A stretch of DNA of 64,000 bases, taken from contig NZ_CP095413.1 of the NCBI RefSeq assembly GCF_023016285.1, positions 2,728,001 to 2,792,000 of the forward strand. Direction: 5' to 3'. Shown in pieces: positions 17,436-25,420 of the stretch (positions are counted from its first letter, which is position 1; every line of letters starts with the position of its first letter). The DNA is from Muricauda sp. SCSIO 64092. GTDB taxonomy: Bacteria; Bacteroidota; Bacteroidia; Flavobacteriales; Flavobacteriaceae. The notes below the pieces were generated by a model. That model was not told the origin of the DNA. It worked only from the letters and a program-made list of their open reading frames with translations, and did not search any database. Position numbers and translations under genes: made by a program.

Positions 17436-18413
17436 CTAGTCCAGCTTTTGGCTTATATGTGCGTTTTCGTCCCAGATGACGATTTTTCCCTCACTGCTTG
17501 ATGTTACCACAAATTTGCCGTCCGGACTCCAATCCACACCCCATAAATAATCTTTCGTTGATTTTGATTCGGCCAATAGTTTACCTTCTTTGGACCAGAT
17601 TCTAAGGGCGTCACTTGCACTGGCCAATTTTTCTCCATCAGGACGCCACCTTATATTTCTATACTCCCCAATGCTTCCTTTGATTTCATTGCGCTTTACA
17701 CCTTCCATGCTCCAAAACTGAAGTAATTTGTTCGCTGCATTTTTTAAGTCGCCATAGTCTCCTACCACAAAAAAATCCCCGGATTCATGCCATTCCACGC
17801 ATAGCAAAAAAGTTTCTTCAGTCCTGGGTTCAAAGGTTTTAATGGTATCGCCCTGTTGGGTATAGATTCCTATCTGTGTGCCTACGGTTACCATGATGTC
17901 TTTGGATGGATGCCAATCCAGATCGGCAACCCCTTTTGGGTCTGCCAAAAACCTACTCACGAAAACACCATCAACGGTATATACCGATACCGCATCTTCA
18001 AGCTCGGAAACGGCCAGGAGGTCGCCTGAATAATTCCAGTCCAAGGCTCGAAAACCGGATTTCAAGCCCTGTAGATCCGTCCATGTTTCTGTGTCAAGAT
18101 CAAGAATCCTTGCTTTTATGGTCGTGCTCTGTGTTATAATGGCCAAGATGTTTTTAAAGGGATGCCATTTTAACCTGCTTAACTGTACATTTTGGACGGG
18201 ATAGGTTTTGATCAATTCCAATGTATTTGCATCAAATAGTTGTAGTTCATCCTGATCACCACCGGCCGCAATATATTTTCCGTTGGGACTCCAAGCCACC
18301 GTCCAAACCGTTTTTTTGTCCAGCTTGGGTTGACAGGACAAATGGAAAGCCATTAAAAACATAAGCGTAATTACAATGCGCCTTTTGTTTACAAATTGAT
18401 AGCTGATTTTCAT
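17436..18413 (-). CDS. WD40 repeat lipoprotein
   Basis: 325 residues. The N-terminus has a hydrophobic signal RRIVITLMFLMAFHLSC with a plausible lipid-modified Cys27. The rest is a beta-propeller of about seven WD40-like repeats; their spacing can be followed by recurring blocks TVAWSPNGKYIAAGGD, LKWHPFKNILAIIT, ALDWNYSGDLLAVSE, DLDWHPSKDIMVTVG, CVEWHESGDFFVVGD, IRWRPDGEKLASASD and VDWSPDGKFVVTSSS. The propeller would sit on the periplasmic or outer face and act as a protein-binding scaffold; the partner is unknown. It is the second gene of a unit with a half-length YceI protein, divergent from a membrane-anchored winged-helix regulator. Confidence 0.85.
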   Translation of the reverse strand: MKISYQFVNKRRIVITLMFLMAFHLSCQPKLDKKTVWTVAWSPNGKYIAAGGDQDELQLFDANTLELIKTYPVQNVQLSRLKWHPFKNILAIITQSTTIKARILDLDTETWTDLQGLKSGFRALDWNYSGDLLAVSELEDAVSVYTVDGVFVSRFLADPKGVADLDWHPSKDIMVTVGTQIGIYTQQGDTIKTFEPRTEETFLLCVEWHESGDFFVVGDYGDLKNAANKLLQFWSMEGVKRNEIKGSIGEYRNIRWRPDGEKLASASDALRIWSKEGKLLAESKSTKDYLWGVDWSPDGKFVVTSSSEGKIVIWDENAHISQKLD

Positions 18414-18418
18414 GGAGC

Positions 18419-18682
18419 TTATTTGGTATAAACAATGACCTCGAACGCAATGGCATCGGAAATGATGTCATCCTTAAGGCTGCTTAGCAAACTTTTGGAT
18501 TCATAGGTAATGGCCCATCGGGTCCTGTCGATAATGAATTTTGATTTTAGAACCAGTTTATCGTTTGCATTTTCCAGGGTAGCCCCAAATGCAATGGGCT
18601 CGGTATCGATTTTAATTTCGTTCTGGCCGCTCACCATGGAGGTGGCATAAAGGAGGACAAGCAATATGACACTTTTCTTCAT
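18419..18682 (-). CDS. Half-length YceI-like secreted protein (likely truncated)
   Basis: 87 residues with a signal peptide (MKKSVILLVLLYATSMVSGQ). The remainder resembles only the last third of YceI proteins: LKSKFIIDRTRWAITYESKS then LLSSLKDDIISDAIAFEVIV, where full YceI domains end with a similar IDR(T/S)xW/Y...Y and DxIxLxV pattern. Full YceI lipocalin-like proteins are about 180-220 residues, so more than half is missing. It could be a working mini-protein or a decayed gene with the signal re-joined to the C-terminal part. It lies five bases before the WD40 lipoprotein gene. Confidence 0.6.
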   Translation of the reverse strand: MKKSVILLVLLYATSMVSGQNEIKIDTEPIAFGATLENANDKLVLKSKFIIDRTRWAITYESKSLLSSLKDDIISDAIAFEVIVYTK

Positions 18683-18796
18683 AAAGGATGGTTTTTGTAA
18701 AACTATTACTGGACGCCTCAGGCCATGTCAAAAAAATGCAAAACAAGTGTAAAAAGTGGTAACTTTTTGCTTACTTGACTTTTGAACAATAGCCAC

Positions 18797-19666
18797 ATGA
18801 TGAAGCAGCGAAAGAGTTTAATTCTACTATCCTTTGCGATTTTAATTTCCTTTGCTTTGTTGGGTTATATAGGAATCGACGAAAACGACAATTTTTCGGA
18901 GCGGGTAAAAATTGCGCTTAGGGATTCTGGCAATAGGTTGCTCTTGTCCAACAATGATTCCATTTCACTGGTATTGCCCGTAGTTGAATTGGATGGGAAT
19001 AGCTTTGAAGTGTCCTTTCAAAAAAAGCTATCCGTTGTGCCGGATAGTCTGGTCAAAATTGTGGCCCAAAGTTTGGAAGCTTCAAATTTGCCCAATAGTT
19101 ATATTGTTGAAGTTATCCATCGTGATAGTGGAGAGGTCTCTTATAGCTACGAAATCAAAAAGGATGTTGAAAAGAATATCATCCCGTGCATTGGTCGGAA
19201 TTTACCTAGTGACAATTATAAAATAAAAATACTTTTTACACAGCAACCATCAGCTTTGCCGTTGGATACGAATTACTCCTTAATGTCTTTGGTGGCGATA
19301 GGTTTCCTGGGATTTGGATTGCTCTATTGGAAGAAGGGGAAATCAAATACTTCCGAAGTTGAAATCCCGAGGTTTCGGAAGATTGGGAGCTATGAATTCC
19401 ACAAAGAGCAGAATAAACTGGTCAAGGGCAATATCACCATTGAACTTACTTCAAAAGAATGTCAATTGATTGCCATATTTAGCGAAAAACCGAACCAGAT
19501 CATAAAACGGGAATTACTCCTTAAGGAAGTGTGGGAGGACAACGGTGTTTTTGTGGGCAGAAGCTTAGATACCTTTATATCCAAGATCAGGAAAAAATTC
19601 AAGCATGACGATTCGGTTAATCTCGTGAATGTACATGGGGTGGGCTATAGGCTTGAGATCTCTTAA
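18797..19666 (+). CDS. Membrane-anchored winged-helix transcriptional regulator
   Basis: 289 residues from the first ATG (a TTG at 18782 is in frame but less likely). Order: hydrophobic helix SLILLSFAILISFALLGYIG, a periplasmic domain of about 130 residues, a second helix LMSLVAIGFLGFGLLYW, and a C-terminal OmpR/PhoB-type winged helix with LTSKECQLIAIFSEKPNQI, KRELLLKEVWEDNG and VNVHGVGYRLEI. It resembles a ToxR-like one-component sensor, but with the DNA-binding domain at the C-terminus and the sensor between the two helices. The gene is divergent from the YceI-like/WD40 unit, whose transcription it may control. The signal is unknown; no histidine kinase neighbours it. Confidence 0.85.
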   Translation: MMKQRKSLILLSFAILISFALLGYIGIDENDNFSERVKIALRDSGNRLLLSNNDSISLVLPVVELDGNSFEVSFQKKLSVVPDSLVKIVAQSLEASNLPNSYIVEVIHRDSGEVSYSYEIKKDVEKNIIPCIGRNLPSDNYKIKILFTQQPSALPLDTNYSLMSLVAIGFLGFGLLYWKKGKSNTSEVEIPRFRKIGSYEFHKEQNKLVKGNITIELTSKECQLIAIFSEKPNQIIKRELLLKEVWEDNGVFVGRSLDTFISKIRKKFKHDDSVNLVNVHGVGYRLEIS

Positions 19667-19839
19667 AACCGGACTTACTATAAAACGAAGGGTAAAATCG
19701 CTGCCACTCCGCATGGTGGACACGTTTTGTAAGGAAAATGAAGTTCTGTCCAAGAGCATGGCGTTAGTATTTTTCTTACATTTAAGAATGTAAACGTTTT
19801 AGTTCTCCCCAGATATTACGTATCGAAAATAAGCACGCC

Positions 19840-20580
19840 ATGAAAAAAATCTTTCCATTATCCCTACTAATTCTTTTTCAAATTTCAATGTCATGCAGTA
19901 ATGGGGATGACGGGACAACGCCCGACCCAATAACCTCTTCCAACATTCTAGGGTCAGTAGTTCTATATGATAGCGGAACCTCCCTTTTGGACAATGCCGG
20001 TATGACCGTGACCGTTGAAAACGCAACTCCTACAAAGTCTGCAATTACGGATTCCGGGGGGAACTTTATCATTAACGACGTTGCCTTTGGAACTTACAAC
20101 CTCACTTATACCAAGACCGGTTACGGAACGTTCAAGATATTTGATTTGGCACATAACAATCCTGTGGACACCAATATTTCGGAATCCCCTTCATTGGGAC
20201 AGGTTTCCACTACAGAAATAACCGACCTTTCCGTAAACGTATCCGCGGATAATGTAATTATTGAAGTTTCCACTTCTCCTGCCTCCAATAATAGCAATCC
20301 GGTGTACATTCGAGCGTTTTATCATACCGATGCATCCGTGAGCAACACGGTGTTCACATCCTTTAGCGAGGTCCTGGAGGCGAGGATTGATCCCAATCAA
20401 TTCACTATATCGGCCGCAGAGCTCATATCACTTGGATTTCAGTCGGGGACCAATGTCTATGTGAAGGTCTATGGTGACTCCTTTTTCAGCAATGACTATG
20501 AGGACACTGATGTCGGCAGAAGGATTTTTCCAAACCTAAATACAGTGTCCGCAGATGCGGTAACCTTTACGGTACCCTAG
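19840..20580 (+). CDS. Lipoprotein with carboxypeptidase-regulatory-like domain
   Basis: 246 residues. MKKIFPLSLLILFQISMSC is a lipoprotein signal with Cys19, followed by the acidic SNGDDGTTPDP. Residues about 35-105 form an Ig-like CarboxypepD_reg-type module: ILGSVVLYDSGTSLLDNAGM, VTVENATPTKSAITDSGGNF and FGTYNLTYTKTGYGTFKI. The rest is strand-rich with no recognised fold. Such modules are common in surface lipoproteins and TonB receptors of Bacteroidota. The role is unknown. Its stop codon is only three bases from the 139-bp repeat copy that follows, so the gene's 3' side marks a rearrangement boundary. Confidence 0.75.
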   Translation: MKKIFPLSLLILFQISMSCSNGDDGTTPDPITSSNILGSVVLYDSGTSLLDNAGMTVTVENATPTKSAITDSGGNFIINDVAFGTYNLTYTKTGYGTFKIFDLAHNNPVDTNISESPSLGQVSTTEITDLSVNVSADNVIIEVSTSPASNNSNPVYIRAFYHTDASVSNTVFTSFSEVLEARIDPNQFTISAAELISLGFQSGTNVYVKVYGDSFFSNDYEDTDVGRRIFPNLNTVSADAVTFTVP

Positions 20581-20583
20581 TCG

Positions 20584-20722
20584 CCATTTGCCGGTCCGTG
20601 TCATAGCCGGAGGTATGGTGATCATACGCTTGATCCATACTTTTTGGGGGTCATCTGGAAGTACTTTTTAAAGGTTTTGGTAAAATGGCTCTGATCCGCA
20701 AAGCCGGAAATATAGGCCACTT
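20584..20722. repeat. 139-bp direct repeat, copy 1
   Basis: Same strand and order as 23906-24044, no gaps, six mismatches by eye (about 96% identity). The copy covers the last 33 codons of an AraC gene plus 38 bases after its stop. Confidence 0.9.
20622..20722 (-). pseudogene. Detached C-terminal fragment of an AraC regulator gene
   Basis: On the reverse strand the frame reads VAYISGFADQSHFTKTFKKY, FQMTPKKYGSSV and a TGA stop at 20624-20622. This is the second helix-turn-helix and tail of an AraC protein, almost identical to the end of the AraC pseudogene at 23944-24743 (one Arg to Gly change visible). Upstream of 20722 the match stops and no start or remaining domain exists, so it is a non-coding relic of duplication. 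Confidence 0.85.
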
Positions 20723-20794
20723 ACGCTACAGCAACTACATCGGTTTATTGAACCCTTGTAGAATATAATTTTTTTTCACTCCCAAAAAGTTGAT

Positions 20795-21115
20795 TTAGTC
20801 CATATGCATAGGATGCCTTTGCCCGAATAGGCCATAGATGCCAATAAGGAAGAACAAGGCCATTGTAATTTGTGCGGATAGGAATGGTGTCCTACAATTA
20901 AAACTGAACAACGAAAAATTGATTTGTTTACTGCCAAACACGAAAAGCACATATCCAAAAATGAGCATGCCAACAATCAACGCAATCATTTGGGACAAAG
21001 GAATCTGTTTTCGACTTGTTTCAAGCTTTATTTTTTCCATAACGTCATCCGAAAAACCTTTGGACGTTTTCAGAGAACTTTCCCTTATCAATTTTTCAAT
21101 ACGTTTTTCTTTCAT
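20795..21115 (-). CDS. Small membrane protein downstream of ECF sigma factor (possible anti-sigma)
   Basis: 106 residues. An N-terminal soluble stretch of about 40 residues (EKLIRESSLKTSKGFSDDVM then EKIKLETSRK) precedes two hydrophobic segments, LSQMIALIVGMLIFGYVLFV and TMALFFLIGIYGLFG. Its ATG overlaps the sigma gene's stop by four bases. Position and layout fit a membrane-bound sigma partner, and the short N-terminus could bind the sigma factor, but there is no zinc-binding anti-sigma motif or FecR domain. The function is inferred from neighbourhood only. Confidence 0.65.
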   Translation of the reverse strand: MKEKRIEKLIRESSLKTSKGFSDDVMEKIKLETSRKQIPLSQMIALIVGMLIFGYVLFVFGSKQINFSLFSFNCRTPFLSAQITMALFFLIGIYGLFGQRHPMHMD

Positions 21116-21690
21116 AATAAATTTGTTTTTTCTGGCCCCAATAGGTCATCTAATGCACTTCGAAAGTTAATCCTGGCCCGGTGCAGGATTACTTTTACGT
21201 TGGAAGGGCTCAGGGCAGTGATTTTTGCAATCTCACCCACTTTCCGCTCGGCGAGGTAGTGTAGTCTCAATACCAGGGACTCGTTTGGTTTCATCGTATC
21301 CAATATATGGTTAATGGCGTTGGTTCGTTCCTCACTCCTCAAAATATCGAACCCTGTACTGTTCCCTGTCTCCTTGATAGCCCGATTTTCCAAAGGCTCT
21401 GTTCTTCTATTCTTCGTTTTTTTGAGGGTATTATAGCTGGTATTTAACACAATCCGGTGGAACCACGTGGAAAAGGAAGCTTCAAAATTGAACCTTTTCA
21501 GGTTTTTGAATGCCTTTACAAATGCCTCTTGAAGCACATCCTCCGCCAACGCGGTATCCTTGAGAATGGTATAGGCCAAGGTCAGTGATACATCCTTGTG
21601 CCGTTCTACCAATACCCGGAACATTTTTGTTTCTCCATTGACAATTTGCCTGACGATGTCCTCATCAGTTTGCACTTTACCCCTTTCCAA
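21112..21690 (-). CDS. ECF-type RNA polymerase sigma factor
   Basis: 192 residues. Region 2 is clear: FRVLVERHKDVSLTLAYTIL, then ALAEDVLQEAFVKAFKNLKRF and FSTWFHRIVLNTSYNTLKK. Region 4 follows after a variable linker with MKPNESLVLRLHYLAERKVG, EIAKITALSPSNVKVILHRA, its helix-turn-helix. The linker is unusually long and basic (KNRRTEPLENRAIKETGNS). ECF factors redirect transcription in response to envelope or other stress. It overlaps the upstream membrane gene by 14 bases and the downstream one by four, a tightly coupled unit of four genes with the serine hydrolase. Confidence 0.93.
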   Translation of the reverse strand: MERGKVQTDEDIVRQIVNGETKMFRVLVERHKDVSLTLAYTILKDTALAEDVLQEAFVKAFKNLKRFNFEASFSTWFHRIVLNTSYNTLKKTKNRRTEPLENRAIKETGNSTGFDILRSEERTNAINHILDTMKPNESLVLRLHYLAERKVGEIAKITALSPSNVKVILHRARINFRSALDDLLGPEKTNLL

Positions 21691-22000
21691 CCTTTTTTCG
21701 GATATAATGGGCCACCATCAAACCGATGCCCCCACACGTGAAAATGGTGGCATATATCAAAAGATACATGGTATCCTCCCTGATTTCCAAAGTTGTGAAT
21801 ATGGAAGAGATGCCCAATCCGATACCAAAGCTCAGCACGATGCATCCGATGTCCATGAAACTGTAACTGTTTCTGGCAAATGCGCTGTTATCGCCCCGTT
21901 CCATCCTCATCTTTTTGATGAGAAAGTTGTACCGGGCAAGAATGAATACGATGAGTGTTATCATGATGAGCACACCCAGACCTGTAATGGTTTCTTCCAT
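21677..22000 (-). CDS. Small membrane protein (DUF6249-like)
   Basis: 107 residues. A first helix (ETITGLGVLIMITLIVFILA) is followed by a basic stretch FLIKKMRMERGDNSAF, then two more hydrophobic segments SFMDIGCIVLSFGIGLGISS and LLIYATIFTCGGIGLMVAHY. This order, with a cytosolic loop ending in MERGD-type sequence, recalls the DUF6249 family often seen near sigma factors in Bacteroidota; I am not certain of the family. It begins 12 bases after the serine hydrolase and overlaps the sigma gene. Confidence 0.65.
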   Translation of the reverse strand: MEETITGLGVLIMITLIVFILARYNFLIKKMRMERGDNSAFARNSYSFMDIGCIVLSFGIGLGISSIFTTLEIREDTMYLLIYATIFTCGGIGLMVAHYIRKKVGKG

Positions 22001-22012
22001 TGTTTTGCTGTT

Positions 22013-23728
22013 TTAATCCATTTTTTTGAAGGGAATGTTCCGGGCACGTTTTCCTGAAACCTTGAAGCCCCAAACGGTATCATCATCATTTCTTACCATC
22101 TCCACGTTTTTGAAAAACCATTGATCGCCTACAAAAAAATCCTGGTGGGAAAGTACCAATGTAATATCGTCAAGCCTTTTTTGCTGTGCAATGATTTTTC
22201 CATCACGAATCATCAAGGTATAAAAAACGGATAGTTCCCCATTAAAATAGGTTCCCACATATTCCTCAAGGTCAACGGTATTGGGATCAAAACTCCCGAC
22301 CCTTCTTGCCGTAATCGACCTTGCCCCTTTTTTGAAAACCAATTCATCATTGCCATCGTTTTTATTACTTGGGAATGTTATGGTAGCTGCGAGGGTCGGG
22401 ATGTGGAATTCCGATTGTGAAATGGGAACAAACTCATGGACGTCCCTTTTTCCGGTAATGTTTCCCTTCAAACCATTTTCTTCCAACCAAATGGTTATGA
22501 TAATATTTTCCATCAATTCGTATCTTCCCTCATACCTCTTTAAAGTGGATGTTTCTATCTTTGCCACAACCTGTTGTTCCATGTCTGTACTTTTGTTTTC
22601 TTCCTTACTGTTTTCCTTTTCCAAATATGCTTCCAGATAAATATCAATGATTTGCTCGGCCAGCTTTATGGGGTTCATTGAACCAAGATTGCATAGGACG
22701 GCCACACTGAAGTCATGATCGGGAATCCTTGCCATGTAAGTGCGATAGCCGGCGTCCGCACCGCCGTGGGAAACTATTCGCAGCCCTTTATGGCTTTCGA
22801 TCAGCTGTCCGAACGCATACGGGATGGTTTCACCATTGTTCAGTACCCCTTGTTGGTGCATTTTGGCCATAATCTGTTCGTTCCCGAGTTCCATGGTCTT
22901 AAAATTGTTGGCCCAACGAGCAAGATCCCCAACTGTTGTATAGAGACTGGTGGAGCCGAAATAGGCATAGTTCAGCACCTCCTTTTTATAGCCTTTCCCA
23001 TCTTTTTTATAGGAATAACCTCTATCCTGAATCACCCTTTCATGGCTGTCGTTGAAAAAGGTGGTATCCATGCCCAATGGCTTGAATATATGTTCCCTTG
23101 TCCATTCTGAAAAGCCCTGACCCCCCACCTTTTCTACAATCTGCGCTAACAAATCGTAATTGGTATTGCTATAGACAAATTCTTCCCCTGGCACAAAATC
23201 CAGGGTTTCCTGTTTTTGTACAAGCCCCAATATTTGTTGCTGTGTTTTGACATCATCTTGCCGCCACCCTGCCAACGACAATAAATTCCCGTGGTCTTTT
23301 AGTCCGCTGGTGTGATGGATTAGATTGCCAATGGTGATCTTATGGCCGAAATCTGGTAGCTGCGGCAGGTAGTTTCGTATATCGTCTTCTAAGGATAACC
23401 TGTCCTGACTTTCCAATAAGGCAATCGCAAACGCAGTAAACTGTTTGGAGATGGACGCCACATGGAAAACCGTTTCAGGAGTATTGGGAACAGCGTACTC
23501 CAGATTGGCGCTGCCGTACCCTTTGGAGTGGATGATGTTCCCATTGTGGACAACCACAACAGATGCTCCTGGGGAACCTTCGGTGTTCCATTCTTCAAAA
23601 AGACGATTAACCTTTTCAGAATTTTGGCAAGTGTGGCCCTTTTGCGCATGATTGGTTTTTTCCTGTGCGCTGGACGTGGTGACTATAGCCAATAACACCA
23701 GCAAAGCTTTACAAATCATATTTTTCAT
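22013..23728 (-). CDS. Exported serine hydrolase (beta-lactamase class C/PBP4-like fold)
   Basis: 571 residues from the ATG at 23728, which gives the signal peptide MKNMICKALLVLLAIVTTSS then AQE; a longer frame from 23842 lacks such a signal. The catalytic SxxK is S92-I-S-K95 in FHVASISKQF, the second motif is YSNTNYDLL, and HGGADAGY supplies the third. After about residue 370 comes a strand-rich extension of about 200 residues with TLKRYEGRYELMEN and VDLEEYVGTYFNG. Members act as D-aminopeptidases, esterases or beta-lactamase relatives; the substrate is unknown. It is first in a unit with the ECF sigma factor, so it may be a target or sensor partner of that system. Confidence 0.88.
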   Translation of the reverse strand: MKNMICKALLVLLAIVTTSSAQEKTNHAQKGHTCQNSEKVNRLFEEWNTEGSPGASVVVVHNGNIIHSKGYGSANLEYAVPNTPETVFHVASISKQFTAFAIALLESQDRLSLEDDIRNYLPQLPDFGHKITIGNLIHHTSGLKDHGNLLSLAGWRQDDVKTQQQILGLVQKQETLDFVPGEEFVYSNTNYDLLAQIVEKVGGQGFSEWTREHIFKPLGMDTTFFNDSHERVIQDRGYSYKKDGKGYKKEVLNYAYFGSTSLYTTVGDLARWANNFKTMELGNEQIMAKMHQQGVLNNGETIPYAFGQLIESHKGLRIVSHGGADAGYRTYMARIPDHDFSVAVLCNLGSMNPIKLAEQIIDIYLEAYLEKENSKEENKSTDMEQQVVAKIETSTLKRYEGRYELMENIIITIWLEENGLKGNITGKRDVHEFVPISQSEFHIPTLAATITFPSNKNDGNDELVFKKGARSITARRVGSFDPNTVDLEEYVGTYFNGELSVFYTLMIRDGKIIAQQKRLDDITLVLSHQDFFVGDQWFFKNVEMVRNDDDTVWGFKVSGKRARNIPFKKMD

Positions 23729-23905
23729 GGGGGTGTATCCTTTCCTCTTAGACAAACCCAATGGGAAAAAGGTTACAAAGGAAAAATTATGGTCGCTTTC
23801 TTTAAGTGGTATTAAAAAAGATGTTTGTTTGACATTTAGCAAGTACTGTAAATCCGCAGTTATGTGGAACGGTCAAAGGATTATCCAAAATAGCGGATTC
23901 CCGTT

Positions 23906-24044
23906 CCATTTGCCGGTCCGTGTCATAGGCGGAATTATGGTGATCATACGCTTGACCGATACTTTTTGGGGGTCATCTGGAAGTACTTTTTAAAGGTTTT
24001 GGTAAAATGGCTCTGATCCGCAAAACCGGAAATATAGGCCACTT
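23906..24044. repeat. 139-bp direct repeat, copy 2
   Basis: Partner of 20584-20722, 3322 bases away in the same orientation. It is the 3' end of the AraC pseudogene and the 38 bases after its stop. Bases 23729-23905 between it and the serine hydrolase hold no gene that I can see. Confidence 0.9.
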
Positions 24045-24743
24045 CGGTCAACGAGTACGTTTTATCCAACAGATAGGGAAGGGCCTTTTTTAGTTTTTGC
24101 TGGCGCAAGAAATCGCCAAGGTTCAGGGAAAGATATTTGGGAATGCTTCGGGAGAGGTGAACGGGATGTACCCCGAGTTCGTTCGAAAGTGTGGTCAGTG
24201 TACGTGGGACATCACTTTGATTCAGGATTTCCCTTAAGTTGTCCATCCAACGGGGCTCTGTAGTGCTTTTAGCGGCATGTTCATGGTCAATACCCTCACA
24301 TAGCTGTAGCAATAACAGTTCTATGGCAAGGTTGGAATAGGGATCCTGAACCTTAAACTCGTAATAGAGCTTGGCAAGTGTTTGATATAGTCTTGGGTTT
24401 TGGACCAGGGAACTTCCCTCCCATAACGAAATGTCTAACTGGTTATTAACATACCAATTCCTATCAAGTTCAATATGAAATCCTCTGGCATGGGGGGACT
24501 CGCGGGTATTCAAATGAGGGTCTTGCCAATTGTGGAATAGTAAACTTCCCTATGGACAATTCGTTCTTTTCTTTTTGTTGATATCCAACATATTCCCGCT
24601 TAGCACAAACATGAAATACGGATTTTCATGATAATGCCAAGGCGTTCCTTTATCCAAATAATCATATTCGGAAAGTAAAAAACCGCTATGCTCAAAGACT
24701 TTTTTTCTTCGCCGTAGTATTGTCCCTTTTTAGAAATTTCCAT
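23944..24743 (-). pseudogene. AraC family regulator pseudogene (frameshift and internal stop)
   Basis: An AraC gene can be read from ATG at 24743 to TGA at 23944 only if two lesions are ignored. The start MEISKKGQYYGEEKK runs into a seven-base A run (24706-24700 on the reverse strand); one base is missing relative to the frame that continues VFEHSGFLLSEYDYLDKGTP and WHYHENPYFMFVLSGNM, a cupin-like sensor. That frame then meets TAG at 24552-24550 before GSLLFHNWQDPH. After it, the last 190 codons are intact and end with the helix-turn-helix IPKYLSLNLGDFLRQQ...ISGFADQSHFTKTFKKYF. The homopolymer could be a sequencing error, the stop less so. The last 139 bases exist in a second copy. Confidence 0.85.
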
Positions 24744-24821
24744 AAATCCGGATAAGAAGTCCCAACTTCTTAATAGACACGGAAAACAAAAAAGAGTTAC
24801 AGTTTTCCCGGCTTATGGGAC

Positions 24822-25409
24822 CTATTCTCTGTTCTTTCCCAAAAAAACATTGACCTTGGGGTGCTGCGGATTACCATTTGACCTTCGCATCATGACCAAC
24901 TGTCCCGTATGGTAGATACAGTCCGAAAGCATTCCGTTGAGCATGTTCCAATACGGAAAACTGGTTTGCTTGTCGTTTCTTTGAAAGGTAACCTTTAAGG
25001 TGGCCAGATCATCTTCATTTTTGCCCTTCATGAGATGGCTTGCGGCTTCCAAGTTTTTTAGAGTTCCTTCGCGCAACTGTTCAAAACTAAGTTTGGTGAA
25101 ATCTTTTGGGCGGATACTGGGCTCCCCTTTGGAAGACTCCAATAGCGTCTCGGACATTCCATAAATATGGTGCAAGGTTTCCAAGAAGGTCCTGCCCTTT
25201 TCGGAAGGCCTATAGGCCAAATCACTTTCGGAAATCCCTTCAGTGGCCCAATAGTAACGGTATCCCAAACCATCTATCATCCGCCCAACGATGTTTCCTG
25301 AAGAATAATCCGCAGGATAATCGGGTATTTGATGATAAGGGAGTTCCATTTCTTGGGCGTATAAACTAAGGGGTAAAAATAGCAACAAAATGCTGCGGAA
25401 TGTTTTCAT
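24822..25409 (-). CDS. Exported DinB-like family protein
   Basis: 195 residues from the ATG at 25409, chosen because MKTFRSILLLFLPLSLYAQE is a signal peptide; the frame extends 24 bases further upstream. The body is the four-helix DinB fold: MIDGLGYRYYWATEGISESD, TFLETLHHIYGMSETLLESS and MLNGMLSDCIYHTGQLVMMR, with His residues in LHHIYG and IYHTGQ placed as metal ligands. DinB proteins are normally cytosolic thiol-S-transferase or damage-related enzymes, so an exported form is less common but known in Bacteroidota. It is the last of four linked genes. Confidence 0.8.
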   Translation of the reverse strand: MKTFRSILLLFLPLSLYAQEMELPYHQIPDYPADYSSGNIVGRMIDGLGYRYYWATEGISESDLAYRPSEKGRTFLETLHHIYGMSETLLESSKGEPSIRPKDFTKLSFEQLREGTLKNLEAASHLMKGKNEDDLATLKVTFQRNDKQTSFPYWNMLNGMLSDCIYHTGQLVMMRRSNGNPQHPKVNVFLGKNRE

Positions 25410-25420
25410 GGTTTTCTGAT

